From Cordia subcordata (taxonomy: Eukaryota > Streptophyta > Magnoliopsida > Boraginales > Cordiaceae), in assembly GCA_028554755.1 (NCBI GenBank), contig JAPTOF010000024.1, positions 930,001 to 994,000 of the forward strand: a stretch of DNA of 64,000 nt. Direction: 5' to 3'. Below the pieces are notes generated by a model. That model had not been told where the DNA came from, did no database searches, and was given only the letters and a program-made list of their open reading frames with translations. The position numbers were made by a program, and so were the translations under genes. Shown piece after piece: positions 20,143-30,400 of this stretch. How positions within the stretch are numbered: the first letter of the stretch is position 1; every line of letters begins with the position of its first letter.

Positions 20143-22030
20143 TGGTGTACGTCTCTCGAGTGCAAGCTCTAAAGATCCGCAAGCGTACGGATCGATGCAG
20201 TGCAGTGTGTGTGAGAACGGGTGTCAAACCTCAAGGAGGCTATGTTATGGGATGGATTCTACGTGTGTGTCCTAGAAAATGCCAAAAAGAAAACTTAAAC
20301 TAACTACTTTTGGTATTTTTAGATGGTTGGGAGCTCTAACTAAAGTAAATAACACTACACTATGGGAATGGAAAATATGGAGACAAGCTATCTACAGACA
20401 ACTAACAAATGGAAAGGATTAGGGTGACATTTACTTATTAATGGGTGATCCTAGATTCTAATACTATGGGATTACATGGAATAGCTTAATCATCAATTGC
20501 TCTTTTACTAGGTTGCTTAGTTAATGTCCCAATTTCCCCCGAGGACTTGGTGTGGATCCGTCCCTAAGCGGCTCCTCCTAGAGCTACGGTGTGGTCATTA
20601 TGACCTAGGGCTTTAAGAGTGACTAACTAGCTTCCTAGGTGACTTAGAACAAACCTACCCTAGTACCTAAATCATTGGCTAGATTTAAAGCCAAGACCTA
20701 ATGTCACTAGAGTCGACTAAATCTACTTGGAAACCTATTGGCTGAATTTAAAGCCAAAGGAGACTAGATTTAGACTAGTCTTTAATTATCCTTCGTCATT
20801 CTAGGGTCACAATAGTGAGATTTGACCTATTAACTCATTCATACATGTTCTAAGCCAAGGTGTTCAGGAATAAAGGGACCTATTCGACTACCAAACATCA
20901 TCATGCTCGGATTACACCGTTAAAAATACTTCTGAACCAACATGTATGCAATATTGAGGTCATATTTACTACTAGTCATGTAAACATACACATGGACATG
21001 AATATAAGCATTACCCACTTCGTAAGATTCACACATAAACACATAGACATGATTATAGAATGGACTAGAGGTGTTTAGTAGCAAATATACTTCAATTTAT
21101 ACATATGCAACTCTCATAGGCATATTATCAAACACCTAGGCATGTATTGAACAATAGCCATTGAAACAAGAAAAACATAGCATATGTACATACATCAAGC
21201 CATTGAATCCCATAATATAGAAGCATAAGAAGCATAGAATCAACCCATTACATAAGTGTCATCACCCTAAACAAATCTACTCAAATATAATATAATAGAG
21301 GATGAAAGAGAGAATAGAAAACTCCCCTTCCATCTTAACAATTCTTGCACAAAATCCTTGAGTAGCCTTTGATCCAAGTGTCTGGATCCCTCCAAATAAG
21401 CTTAAAACTAGGTGACAAGTATGTGTGTGTGTGTGTTGGAGGTTGGTGAAAGAGGAATTAGGGTTTGGGAGATGGGTGTAAAAGAATATGACTTAATTCC
21501 CTTTTAAAATGGCCAAAAGCGGGCTTATATAGCTAATTTCTGCGACTACTGGAACACTTGACTGGAGCATCGGTACCAATGGGGCCTCTATTCTGGTAGT
21601 AAAAGTTTTCTCTCTGTTTTTGGCAGAATAGTGAGCTGGTGCACCGGTACTTTGAAGCCAGTGCTCCGGTAGTGCCTCTTTGCTCTCTTTTGGCTTCGTT
21701 TTCGCTCCATTTTGCTTCCAATCGTCTTGACCTTTATCCAAAAGCCTCCAAATTTGAATTTCTTCCACTTTTCATCTTTAATTATGCTTCCAATCCTTGC
21801 TCAAACCATCTCCATCTTCGTTGATCTTCAAACAATCCTCAATCTCACCTATAACATCCAAAATAAGCCATTAATGTAGCATACACCTTTTAAACTCAAC
21901 CTTGTATAGTTATATACGTTTAAGCCTATAACTAGCACAAGTACTATACTAATGCAACTATTTAAGCTTAATACACCTCCATAATATAGACAAATAACAA
22001 TTCAAAAACACATAAAAACACAACACATCA
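20143..22030 (-). repeat. 3' LTR of element B
   Basis: This is an 1888-bp LTR colinear with 32267-34151. On the minus strand it starts TGATGTGTTG at 22030 and ends GTACACCA at 20143. A minus-strand TATATAAG sits near 21524-21532. Its U3 contains CCGGTA-type motifs (about 21536-21690). GT-rich runs occur near 21421-21440. About nine of ten bases agree with the 5' copy by eye. Confidence 0.92.
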
Positions 22031-23420
22031 ACACCCCCAAACCTTCTCATTGCTTGTCCCCAAGCAAGTCCAATCTTAAGTTTATTTCTAAAGCTGATGC
22101 AATGGATTGCCTAAAGGATTGACTCTCTATTAAGATTAGTCTAAGAAGCATGAGGGGGGTATTCCTATTATGCAGAGATCCCAAAATCTCTTTGGATCCT
22201 CTCTCTACTCATAAGGGGTCTCGTTTTTCGTGGGAATTTCCCAAGTAGCCAATCCACCACAAGCTTAGGATTCTAACTCACACACTCGGGATGTTGATAT
22301 TTCCTGCCCCCTCAACCAACATGGCTTCCCCAACATGCACTATGCCTCAAAGACAAGATGAGAGAATATACAAACGCAATGGCTTATAAAAAGCCTTATT
22401 CACGTATCTACAAAGATGATAACTGATGCTAAGTTGACATTATGTCACTTATACACTTATTCACAAAACTTTTTGGTACCTTTGGCTTTTTCTCTTTTTT
22501 CAAATTTTTTTTATATTTTTGCATCTTTTTGCCTCTTTCATTTTTTTTTGGATTTTTCATGCTTTGCATTGCATTTACCAAAAAAAAAAAGAAAAAGAAA
22601 GGCTTAGGCACATCAAAAAGAACCAATCAAGGAAGGGGCACTCACATCAACAACCCCTTTCCAACACTTTTTCCTACCAAGCTATGGGGTGGCCACATAA
22701 GTCATTCTTAAAGGTCCTCACTCCCCACAACTTTGAAGGGCATCCCTTCTAAGACTTAGTTTTCAAACCACTCTATATTTCCCCACGATGCATCTTATCT
22801 TCAAAAATCAATAGAGTCAATCACAATAGCCAACACAACAATCAACAAAGAAATAAATACTCTACATGCATCAAAATTGAAAAATTTTCACCCTTTTTAA
22901 GTGCATAATGCAATCTACCGTAAGCAAGATATATAACAAGAAAACCAAACTCCCACACTCTTAAACCTAAACTTTGCTTGTCCTTAAGCAAATAGAGCAA
23001 AACACTTAAACAAGCAAATTGGCATTACAAAGCAAGTAAGGGTGGCATGAGGTAAAAACATGGGGAACAAGTGGAGAAAGGATAGATGCAACCTTTCATT
23101 TTCTTCAAAGCTTTCCATGCCAATGATAAATCACCATACTATTAACCTTGCAACTCAATATACAAACACTAACAAAGAAAACAAGATTAGTAGCATTATA
23201 TATGCATGCTTGCATTGTCATGTGTAATAATGAGCAATGGTGTATCTTATGGGACAAAGGATTGGGATTCAACACTTTGATATGGGTGAAAGAAAAAGAA
23301 AGAAAATAAAAATAAAAAGAAAGGAAAGTGAAACAAATGCAAAACAGCAAAATTGAATCTATGTTGCCTCTAAATAGTGCTAACTACCATGCCGTCAGCC
23401 AGGCAAACACTAACTCATCT
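22031..23420 (-). other. 3' non-coding block of element B with polypurine tracts
   Basis: On the minus strand the block starts after the pol end with the motif seen on the plus strand at 23368-23405. Next is an internal hairpin-plus-purine tract (stem at 22976-22989, tract to about 22957), then an A-rich tract (T-rich on the plus strand, about 22490-22600), and the hairpin GGCTT-ATAAA-AAGCC at 22381-22395. A terminal stem GCTTG-TCCC-CAAGC (22052-22065) leads to the polypurine tract 22031-22050 (minus strand GAGAAGGTTTGGGGGTGT). Open frames at 22416-22752 are translations of the A/T-rich tract and not genes. Confidence 0.8.
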
Positions 23421-23662
23421 TTAACTTCCATAGATGGGGTCCTGAAGCATTGAAACCTCCACACGAGCCATGCTCGAATCATATGCGTGCTTCAGGCGTT
23501 GCCCATTAACCATTAACTCTCGACCATCCTTCAAGTCTTTGATATTGACCGCACCGGAAGGGTAGGCAACCAACAACTCATATGGACCATCCCATCTTGT
23601 CTTAAGCTTACCTAGAAAGAATTTCAATCGTGAGTTAAACAACCAAACTTTATTGGAGGGAG
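23421..23662 (-). pseudogene. pol: Integrase C-terminus of element B (downstream of C)
   Basis: The minus strand encodes FNSRLKFFLGKLKTRWDGPY, then VAYPSGAVNIKDLKDGRELM, and ends LQDPIYGS with a natural stop. This is the conserved end of the Athila-type pol, with the SH3-like integrase tail. It is separated from the rest of the integrase by element C; the break falls just after the KKSFS codons. The frame is open over the last 73 codons, which shows good preservation. Confidence 0.88.
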
Positions 23663-23864
23663 TGACTAGAAATCGAAAACTACATAGGAAACTAAATAGG
23701 AATCTAAAACTAATTAGGAAATTAAAACTTCAACCAACCCTTTCCATAACAAAACAGGTAATAAACTAATCCTAATATAACTAGGACTCAATAAAAAATA
23801 ATAACTCCTAAACCCTAAACAATTTTAATAACTAACTAAAAATATAAAATTCTGGGCTACATCA
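23663..23864 (-). repeat. 3' LTR of C, truncated
   Basis: About 200 bases match the first part of the 5' LTR (26360-26563), starting TGATGTAGCCCAGAATTTT. They stop at TCTAG, where the 5' LTR goes on into the TATA box. The promoter, R and U5 are absent. The left copy ends TCTAGT and the 5' LTR ends TTAGT, so an internal deletion between two TAG words explains the shape. Confidence 0.82.
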
Positions 23865-24128
23865 GTTTCCCCAGGTGAGAAAAGAACTCGTCCTCGAGTT
23901 GTCACCATCATTGTCGACCAAATCTCCATGATACGAAACAAGATGCTTAACATTGAAAACATCTGAAGTAGTAACATAATTAGGAAGCTCCAAGTGATAG
24001 GCATTATCATTTATCTTCTCAACAATCTTACAAGGTACAATCTTCCGAGCACTAAGCTTGTGGTATTCTCCAATAGGGTAACGATCACGTGTTAAAATAG
24101 CCCACACATAGTCTCCAACTTCAAACAC
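23862..24128 (-). pseudogene. pol: Integrase C-terminal segment of element C
   Basis: The 88-codon minus-strand frame begins FEVGDYVWAILTRDRYPIGE and contains SARKIVPCKIVEKINDNAYHL and SDVFNVKHLVSYHGD. This is the C-terminal part of a chromovirus integrase, which binds DNA and in some lineages targets chromatin. The frame ends at 23862-23864 in a TGA that is also the first three bases of the LTR, so coding and LTR touch, as known for CRM elements. The catalytic core is lost through a deletion at 24129-24171. Confidence 0.85.
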
Positions 24129-24171
24129 AATACGTCATCGCCGTCGCCGTCACCGTCATCTTCGTCGTCGC
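24129..24171 (-). repeat. GC-rich trinucleotide filler at the deletion joint of C
   Basis: On the plus strand the stretch is a run of CGT/CGC words (for example cgccgtcgccgtcaccgtc). Its composition is unlike the AT-rich neighbours. RT sequence ends on one side (VNKIIVK) and the integrase tail begins on the other (FEVGDY). It looks like filler DNA at the repair joint; expansion of a short native codon run is an alternative. Confidence 0.7.
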
Positions 24172-24473
24172 TTGACTATGATCTTATTAACTACTCTTCT
24201 ATCGATGCACATTAGCCAACTTCGACCCTTTCTTGGAACTAATAATGTTGGAACTGCACAAGGGCTCATGCTTTCTCGAACATAAGCTCTTTCTAAAAGT
24301 TCATTCATTTGGCTGTTCAATTCTTCTTGTTATTTTAGACTCATCTGATAGTGAGCTTTATTAGGCAAACTTGCACCTAGAATCAAGTCAATACAGTGTT
24401 GTACATCTTACATTGGAGGTAATCCTGGTGGTAGTTCATCAGGCATGACATCACTAAACTCATCAAAAGTAGG
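24172..24473 (-). pseudogene. pol: N-terminal RT remnant of element C
   Basis: After a TAA at 24474, the minus strand in the same frame encodes PTFDEFSDVMPDELPPGLPP, then ELLEKAYVRESMSPCAVPTL and LLVPRKGRSW, ending at IDRRVVNKIIVK. This is the start of a chromovirus reverse transcriptase (the segment before the PIP motif). Three stops interrupt it. Everything downstream, including the catalytic YxDD, is deleted. Confidence 0.85.
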
Positions 24474-25172
24474 TTACACCTCATCTGGTATAGTGCTCAG
24501 GGATGATATTTCCTTTCCAATCAAAGTGAAGGCAATTCTAGATTCCTCCAACTCTTCAGCAAATTTGGCCATAGAAAGAAAATTAATAGAATCTGATTTC
24601 TTTTGTTTTGACACACTCTCATCTTTAGTAGGAACTAGAATAATCTTCTTGTTGTCTTTATACAACATATAAGTATTTTTCCTACCATCATGTTTCACAT
24701 TACGATCATATTGCCAAGGTCTACCCAATAACATGTGACACACATCCATAGCCACAACATCACAAAGCACCTTATCAAAGTATTTATTACCAATAGAAAA
24801 AGAAACAAGACATCGTTTAGCAACAGGTACCTCACTCCCTTTTTTAAACCATGCAAGCTTGTAAGGTAGAGGGTGTGGCTCTGGCAAACTTAGTTTGGAA
24901 ATAGCCTCTTCAGATATGATGTTTTCACAACTTCCACTATCAATGATAAGCTTACACACTTTTCCACCAATAGTGCAAGTAGTGCAAAAAATGTTAGTAC
25001 GTAGCCAATCATCCACAGAATCTTGTTTCGAAGCAATAAGGCTTTTTTGGACCACGAGAGACTCACCAACATCTCCGAATACCATATCAGCTTCATCATC
25101 TTCATAACTTTCGTCATAAATAGGCTTTTCTTCTTCTTCTTCATTTTCTTGATCATCATTCTCCATCAACAA
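24474..25172 (-). pseudogene. pol: Protease and linker of element C
   Basis: A 232-codon open frame starts with an acidic linker (ENDDQENEEEEEKPIYDESY). It then gives the retropepsin core CKLIIDSGSCENIISEEAI with the D-S-G active site at about residue 75. LPYKLAWFKKGSEV, VSFSIGNKYFDKVLCDVV and MLLGRPWQYDRN follow. These are typical of chromovirus (CRM/Reina-like) protease, and the three segments are in correct order and spacing. It is intact except for its terminal stop before RT, so it is the best-preserved coding segment of the element. Confidence 0.9.
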
Positions 25173-26150
25173 ATTCTTTCCTTCTCTGCTCTTGTTTTTT
25201 CTACACTCAGCGGATTTATGACTAGGATCTCCGCACTTGTAGCAACGATTTGCTGAACCACTACCTTGATTTCTATTATTTATGTCTCACGGTTGTCAAA
25301 ACCCCATCCTTCACCTTGTTGATTTTGGTTTGCAAATCTGGTCATAAAATCACGATTATTTCTAGCCCGATTGTTGCCCCTGTTTTGCTGTTTTTCTACG
25401 ACTAACGCACGTTGAAACACTTCTAAAATAGTCCAAAAATTGTGCAGAGCGAGTGTGTCTTGAATGTTTTTCCTGAGCCCACCAATATATCTTGCTACCA
25501 ACTGTTCCTCATTCTCAAATAAGTCATTACGAGCTATTAATCGATAAAACTTCTCCGTGTATTCATTAACAGTGTGGTTGCCTTGGCGAAGGTTTTGCAA
25601 CCTTTGATACATGGTTTGGACAAAATTGAAAGGTAGAAAATTTTCACGCAACTTCTTTTTCATCTTTTCCTAATTTGAAATTTCGGCTTTCCCCTTCTTT
25701 GACGTGTTAAATTAAGTTGATCCCACCATGCAGATGCACACCCTCTCAATCTTAAAGCTACTAATTTCACCTTTTTATTTTCAGGAACATCTTTAAAATC
25801 AAAGATCCTCTCAACTGCAACCAACCAATCAATAAATTCTTCTGCTTGAATTCCTCCATTGAATTTAGGGATTTCAATTTTAAAACCTCCATCCCACTTT
25901 TGTCCTTCCCGTACATAAGGCACATGTCGTTGTGCACGATTATGAAATGGGTTTTCAATTATTTCTTCCTCCAACTCATCATCATCACCATCATGAGTTG
26001 GAGTTTCAAGTTGCGCAAGGCACTGAGTTAAGGCTTCAACTTGTCTTCTTAACTCTTGTATTTCTCCATCTCATTGTTGTTGATCAGGAGAAAGAGCTCT
26101 AGCTGCTACAACACGACCTCCTCCTCTCTTTGAAGGGATTGTGAACGTGA
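25173..26150 (-). pseudogene. gag: gag of element C (broken)
   Basis: Reading from about 26130 the minus strand gives a coiled region (QELRRQVEALTQCLAQLE) and NPFHNRAQRHVPYVREGQKW. The core follows: KIEIPKFNGGIQAEEFIDWL, RIFDFKDVPENKKVKLVAL, SAWWDQLNLTRQRRGK, YQRLQNLRQGNHTVNEYTEK, ARYIGGLRKNIQD. A zinc knuckle CYKCGDPSHKSAEC (CX2CX4HX4C) lies near 25210-25255 in a shifted frame. The core is interrupted by one TAG where Trp is expected (near 25670) and a frameshift near 25285. The product would form the particle and bind RNA. Confidence 0.88.
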
Positions 26151-26169
26151 GATTAGCTGAAGAAAACCT

Positions 26170-26182
26170 GACTCTGATACCA
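26170..26182 (-). promoter_or_regulatory. Primer-binding site of C (initiator tRNA-Met)
   Basis: The minus strand reads TGGTATCAGAGTC directly after the LTR. It matches the common TGGTATCAGAGC primer site of plant retrotransposons, complementary to initiator tRNA-Met. Confidence 0.88.
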
Positions 26183-26563
26183 ACTAACGCAGCGGATATT
26201 TGGAGAACATAAACAAGAAAGTAGAAGAATTAAGGAGCTTAATTTCAAGGCTGAAATTAGCCAAGAAATTCCTAAGATAATAAACCCTAGGAGAGAGAAA
26301 TAAATATTATTGAATAATTCTGAAAAGTTATGTAACAATGAAAGCTTTCACCCCTATATATAGACTAGAAATCCAAAACTACATAGGAAACTAAATAGGA
26401 ATCTAAAACTAATTAGGAAACTAAAACTTCTACTAGCCCTTTCCATAACAAAATAGGTAATAAACTAATCCTAATATAACTAGGACTCAATAACAAACAA
26501 TAAATCCTAAACCCTAACCAATTTTAATGACTAACTCAAAATATAAAATTCTGGGCTGCATCA
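26183..26563 (-). repeat. 5' LTR of C
   Basis: This is a 381-bp LTR that begins TGATGCAGCCCAGAATTTT at 26563 and ends GCGTTAGT next to the primer site. A minus-strand TATA box, CTATATATAG, is at 26354-26363. Its first 200 bases match the 3' copy. Confidence 0.87.
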
Positions 26564-27638
26564 GAGAGAATGATTTCTTAATAATGTGTTTATCATGAAT
26601 TCTCTTCATCCTATCCTTATGAAGCTTGGCGTTCTTATACGCCTCAAATCTAAGTTCTTCCAACTCCGCTAGGTCTAGCTTCTTTTTCTCACCCGCTCTT
26701 GCCAAATCAAAATTTAAGGCCTTGATGGCCTAATAAGCTCTATGCTCAAGTTCTACCAGCAAGTGACAAGCTTTTCCATAAACCAATCTATACGGAAACA
26801 TACCAATGGGAGTCTTAAAGGTGGTATAGTAGGCCCACAAAGCATCATTTAACCTAATTGGCCAATCTCTTCATCGAGCCCAACCATTTTCTCTAAAATG
26901 TGTTTGATCTCCCTATTGGACACCTCAACTTGTCCACTAGTTTATGGGTGATACAGAGTGTCTACCTTATGGGCGACCGAATATCTTCTCAACAAGGCCT
27001 CCAAAGTCCAATGGTGAAAATGCAAACCCCTATCACTAATCAAAACCCTAGGGACTCCAAATCTAGAGAAAATGTTCTCCTTAATGAATTTCACTACTAT
27101 CCTATGGTCATTAGTGCATGTGGGAATAACCTCAACCCATTTGGACACATAATCAATGGCTACTAAAATGTATTGGTACCTAAAGGAAGGTGGAAATGGA
27201 CCCATGAAATCTATACCCCAAACATGAAACAACTCACATGGAAGAATAGGGGATAAAGGCATTATGTTTCTCCTAGAGATGGACCCGGATTGTTGACATC
27301 TAAAACACTTTTTACAATACTCTTAGGCATCCCTAAAATGAGTGGGCCAAAATAATTCACATTGCAAGACCTTCGAGCGGTCTTCTTCCCACTAAAATGA
27401 CCCCCATACCCCTCATCATGACACATGCTTAAAATGCTCTCAAACTCGTCCTCTGGCACACACCGGCGAATTATTTGATCCGCACACACTTTAAAAAGCT
27501 CGGGATCCTCCCAAAAGAAATGCCTAACTTGTGCTAGGAACCTATCTCTTTCTCTCTTCTCCTAATGGGAAGGAAAATGCCCTGTGACAAGATAATTGAC
27601 AATATGAGCAAACCAAGATGTGTGATGAGATATGGCAA
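26564..27638 (-). pseudogene. pol: Integrase of element B (upstream part)
   Basis: On the minus strand a zinc-binding start is seen (SMCHDEGYGGHFSGKKTARR, 27262-27489), frameshifted before its CxxC pair. Next comes the catalytic core (26942-27262) with [30 protein letters not shown] and VLISDRGLHF. The first two acids of the D-D-E triad are therefore kept. TLYHP is followed by TAG, and [10 protein letters not shown] supplies the Glu in the same frame. The tail (26514-26705) with LARAGEKKKLDLAELEELRF ends where C is inserted. Integrase would join cDNA to the chromosome. Confidence 0.87.
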
Positions 27639-28367
27639 TTACTCACTGGGAAATGAATCATGAAAAAGGGATGGATAACTAGAAGTCTCGCTAACAAGAC
27701 GGGAAAAATAATCTGCAACTAAATTTTCTCTACCCTTTTTATCATGGATCTCAACATCGAACTCTTGAAGAAGGAGCAACCACCTAATCAAGTGGGGCTT
27801 AGATTCTTTCTTAGCTAACAAATATCTCAACGCTATATGATCGGTGTATATAATCACCTTAGACCCTAGGATGTATGACCTAAACTTGTCAAGGGAGAAG
27901 ACTACTGCTAGAAGCTCTTTTTTTGTGGTAGTATAGTTTTTTTGAGCTTCATCAAGAGTCTTGCTAGCATAGTACATAACATGGGGCAACTTGTCCTTTC
28001 TTTGACCTAAAATAGCTCCTATCGCATAATTGGATGCATCACACATAACCTCAAGTGAGAGACTATAGTTAGGTGGCTGGATAATCGGGGATGTAGACAA
28101 TAAGGATTTAAGCCTATTGAAAGCCCTAACACACTCATTATCAAAGTCAAAAGGGACATCTTGTGCTAGGAGCCTAGATAAGGGACGTGTAATGTAGCTA
28201 AAATCTTTAATGAATCTACAGTAGAATCTTACATGTCCTAGAAAATATCTAACATCCTTGACACATTTAGGAATAGCCAACTTCTCAATCAATTCAACCT
28301 TAGCTGGGTCAACTTGAATACCACTAGATGAAACTACATGAGCCAATACTATCCCTTGTTGCACCAT
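27639..28367 (-). pseudogene. pol: RT connection and RNase H of element B
   Basis: This is a 242-codon open frame, among the longest of the window. It starts in the last RT segment ([34 protein letters not shown]), passes the connection ([20 protein letters not shown]) and contains a complete RNase H domain. The acids are seen in [22 protein letters not shown] and [12 protein letters not shown], and the domain ends [11 protein letters not shown]. The terminal stop TGA interrupts the linker to integrase. The domain looks intact by sequence, but the polyprotein is not. Confidence 0.9.
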
Positions 28368-29050
28368 GAACTAGGATTTCTCCCAACTCAACACTAAATT
28401 TTTCTCCATACATTGGTCTAAGACTAAAGAGAGATGACTCAAGCACTCATCAAAACTATCTCCAAAGACTGAGAAGTCATCCATGAAAATCTCTTAATGC
28501 TTCTCTATCATGTCACTAAAAATGGCCATTATACATCTCTGGAAAATTGCTGGGGCATTACAAAGACTGAAGGGCATTCTCCTATAGGTAAAAGTGCCAT
28601 AAGGACAAGTAAATGTGGTCTTCTCCTGGTCCTCGAGAAACATGGGGATCTGATTATAACCCAATAGCCATCTAAAAAACAATAGTAGCTATGCCCAGCT
28701 ACTCTATCTAAAATCTAATCTAGAAAAGACAATAGGAAATGATCCTTCCTAGTTTTGGAGTTGAGCTTCCTATAATCAATACAAACTCTCCATCATGTGG
28801 GAGTACGTGTAGAGATAAGCTCTCCTCTCTCATTTTCCACAACCGTGATCCCGGACTTCTTAGGGACAACTTGGACTGGGCTAACCCACTCACTATTGGA
28901 GATCGGATAAATGATGCCTGCATCTAAAATCTTAATGATCTCTTTCTTAACTATTTCGTTCATGTATGGGTTTAGCCTCCTTTGCATCTCCCTAGAAGGA
29001 ATAGCTTTATCCTCAAGGTGAATACGATGCATACAAACCGAAGGGTCAAT
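28368..29050 (-). pseudogene. pol: Reverse transcriptase of element B (broken)
   Basis: The minus strand gives CMHRIHLEDKAIPSREMQRR, ILDAGIIYPISNSEWVSP and VVPKKSGITVVENERGEL, then a stop at 28793 and WRVCIDYRKLNSKTRKDH beyond it. A frame change follows and FLEDQEKTTFTCPYGTFTYR and LCNAPAIFQRCIMAIFSDM appear (28494-28682). The catalytic box is in a further frame as FSWMTSQSLE-type shadow; in the correct frame it reads the same bases as F-M-D-D with intact GAT-GAC. Several stops and at least two shifts prevent expression. Confidence 0.85.
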
Positions 29051-30400
29051 ATCTCATAAATCATCAATTTTCCACCCTATAACCTTCCTATGTTTCCTAA
29101 GGACCTCTAAGAGACGCTCTTCATGCTCATTAGACAGATTGGAAGCTATAATGACTGGAAGGGTCTCACTAGGGCCTAGGAATGCATACTTCAAATGATC
29201 GGGAAGGGGTTTGAGCTCTAAAGAAGGGCTAGGCTCAACCAAGGGGGACTCAACCTCATCATCAACGAGGATGTCACTAGAATCAAGACTAGAAGGATTA
29301 ACATCAAGTGACTTAACAATCAAAGGGCTCTCAATCAAGGAAATAGAAGCTATACATTTCTACTCTAAGGTCTCCAAATCAAAGCTAGACAACAATTCAT
29401 CAAATTTTCTCAAATCTTCTCTATCAGTCATAGTTCTCTCTACAAAGTCCTTGATACAAGAATCAATCACATCAACTCTAAAGCACCCTTCTCCATCCTT
29501 TCCTCTTATACTAGCTCTATTCACCGCCTCGGCAACCTTCATGGTAGACCTTAAATTCCCAAATTTCATCTCTAATAACCCCGACCTACAATGGATAATG
29601 GCATCTGTGATGGTAAGGAATGGGCAACCTAGAAGAATGGGTGTAGAATATCTAGAGTCATGTCCTGAATCCATATCTAACACTATAAAGTCAACAAGGT
29701 ACACAAACTCACCTACCTGGACCATAACATCCTCTATCACACCCCTAGGTCTACGCTTAGACCTATCAGCTAGCTAAAGAGTAACATGTGTAGGAGACAA
29801 CTCACATAGACCTAGCTGTTAATAGACAAAGTAGGGAATGAGATTCATACTAGATCCTAAATCTAACAATACGTGATCAATCTGGGTCTCACGGATCCTA
29901 CAAGGAATAGTGAATACTCCGGGGTCACTCATCTTGGGCGGGAGGCCCGAAGTGCAAATACTACTCACCTTTTTCGTAAGCCTTACCTTCTTAGGAATGT
30001 TCAATGACCTACGTTTCCTTGTACAAAGATCCTTAAAGAACATAGAATAAGAGGGGATGGAAAGAATCGCATCTATCAAAGGAAGATTTACCTTAAGGTC
30101 CTTAAGATGCTCTAAAACCTTGAAAAATCTAGAATCCTCACTAGGTGTAGGCCTCTCTATGGCAGATGGGAAGGGAACTCTAGGTGCAATATCTCTCAAC
30201 ACATGGGAATTATCAATATGCTCCTTTCCCTCCTGATGTGGGTGAAGAGCACTACTTTCTCCCTGGTCTCTAATGGGCTCATCTCTCTCAATAAGACCCT
30301 CTCTAGAATTTCCCTCAACAAGGCTACTATATGGTGCTCTAGACTCAAAAGGACCACTAGGTGCAAGTACTGCAAAGTCAACTCTTACCCTATTATCCAC
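29051..30400 (-). pseudogene. pol: Protease and acidic spacer of element B
   Basis: A 193-codon frame (30400-29819) carries the linker, SSICTSGLPPKMSDPGVFTI and LLDLGSSMNLIPYFVY with the protease active site; it stops where Gln of YQQLGL is expected. A TAG at 29774-29776 replaces Gln before LADRS. The next part (29740-29360) gives VDFIVLDMDSGHD, ILLGCPFLTITDAIIHC and the spacer start. After another TAG, the spacer (29338-29054) ends SLELKPLPDHLKYAFLG and then leads into RT. All pieces are in one frame, so the damage is mostly point stops. Confidence 0.87.

Larger units (their letters stand above)
23663..26563 (-). mobile_element. Element C: internally deleted chromovirus-type Ty3/gypsy element nested in B
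   Basis: A 2.9-kb minus-strand element has a 381-bp 5' LTR (26183-26563), an initiator-Met primer site, gag, PR, the first RT block and the integrase C-terminus. RT, RNase H and most of integrase are missing. The flanking host bases are CTCTC on the right and, on the left, CTCCC or CACTC depending on where the truncated 3' LTR is taken to end. Either fits an imperfect 5-bp duplication. Gag, PR and the integrase tail (FEVGDYVWAIL, SDVFNVKHL) are of the chromovirus kind and unlike the surrounding Athila elements; CRM-like is the nearest lineage I recognise. Confidence 0.9.

Noticed and set aside
29211..29777. A 188-codon plus-strand frame opposite the protease region of B, with a similar one at 55059-55442 in G
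   Set aside because: They are mirror images of the protease-spacer frame. Their resemblance follows from the homology of the coding strand, and no start context or independent family is seen.
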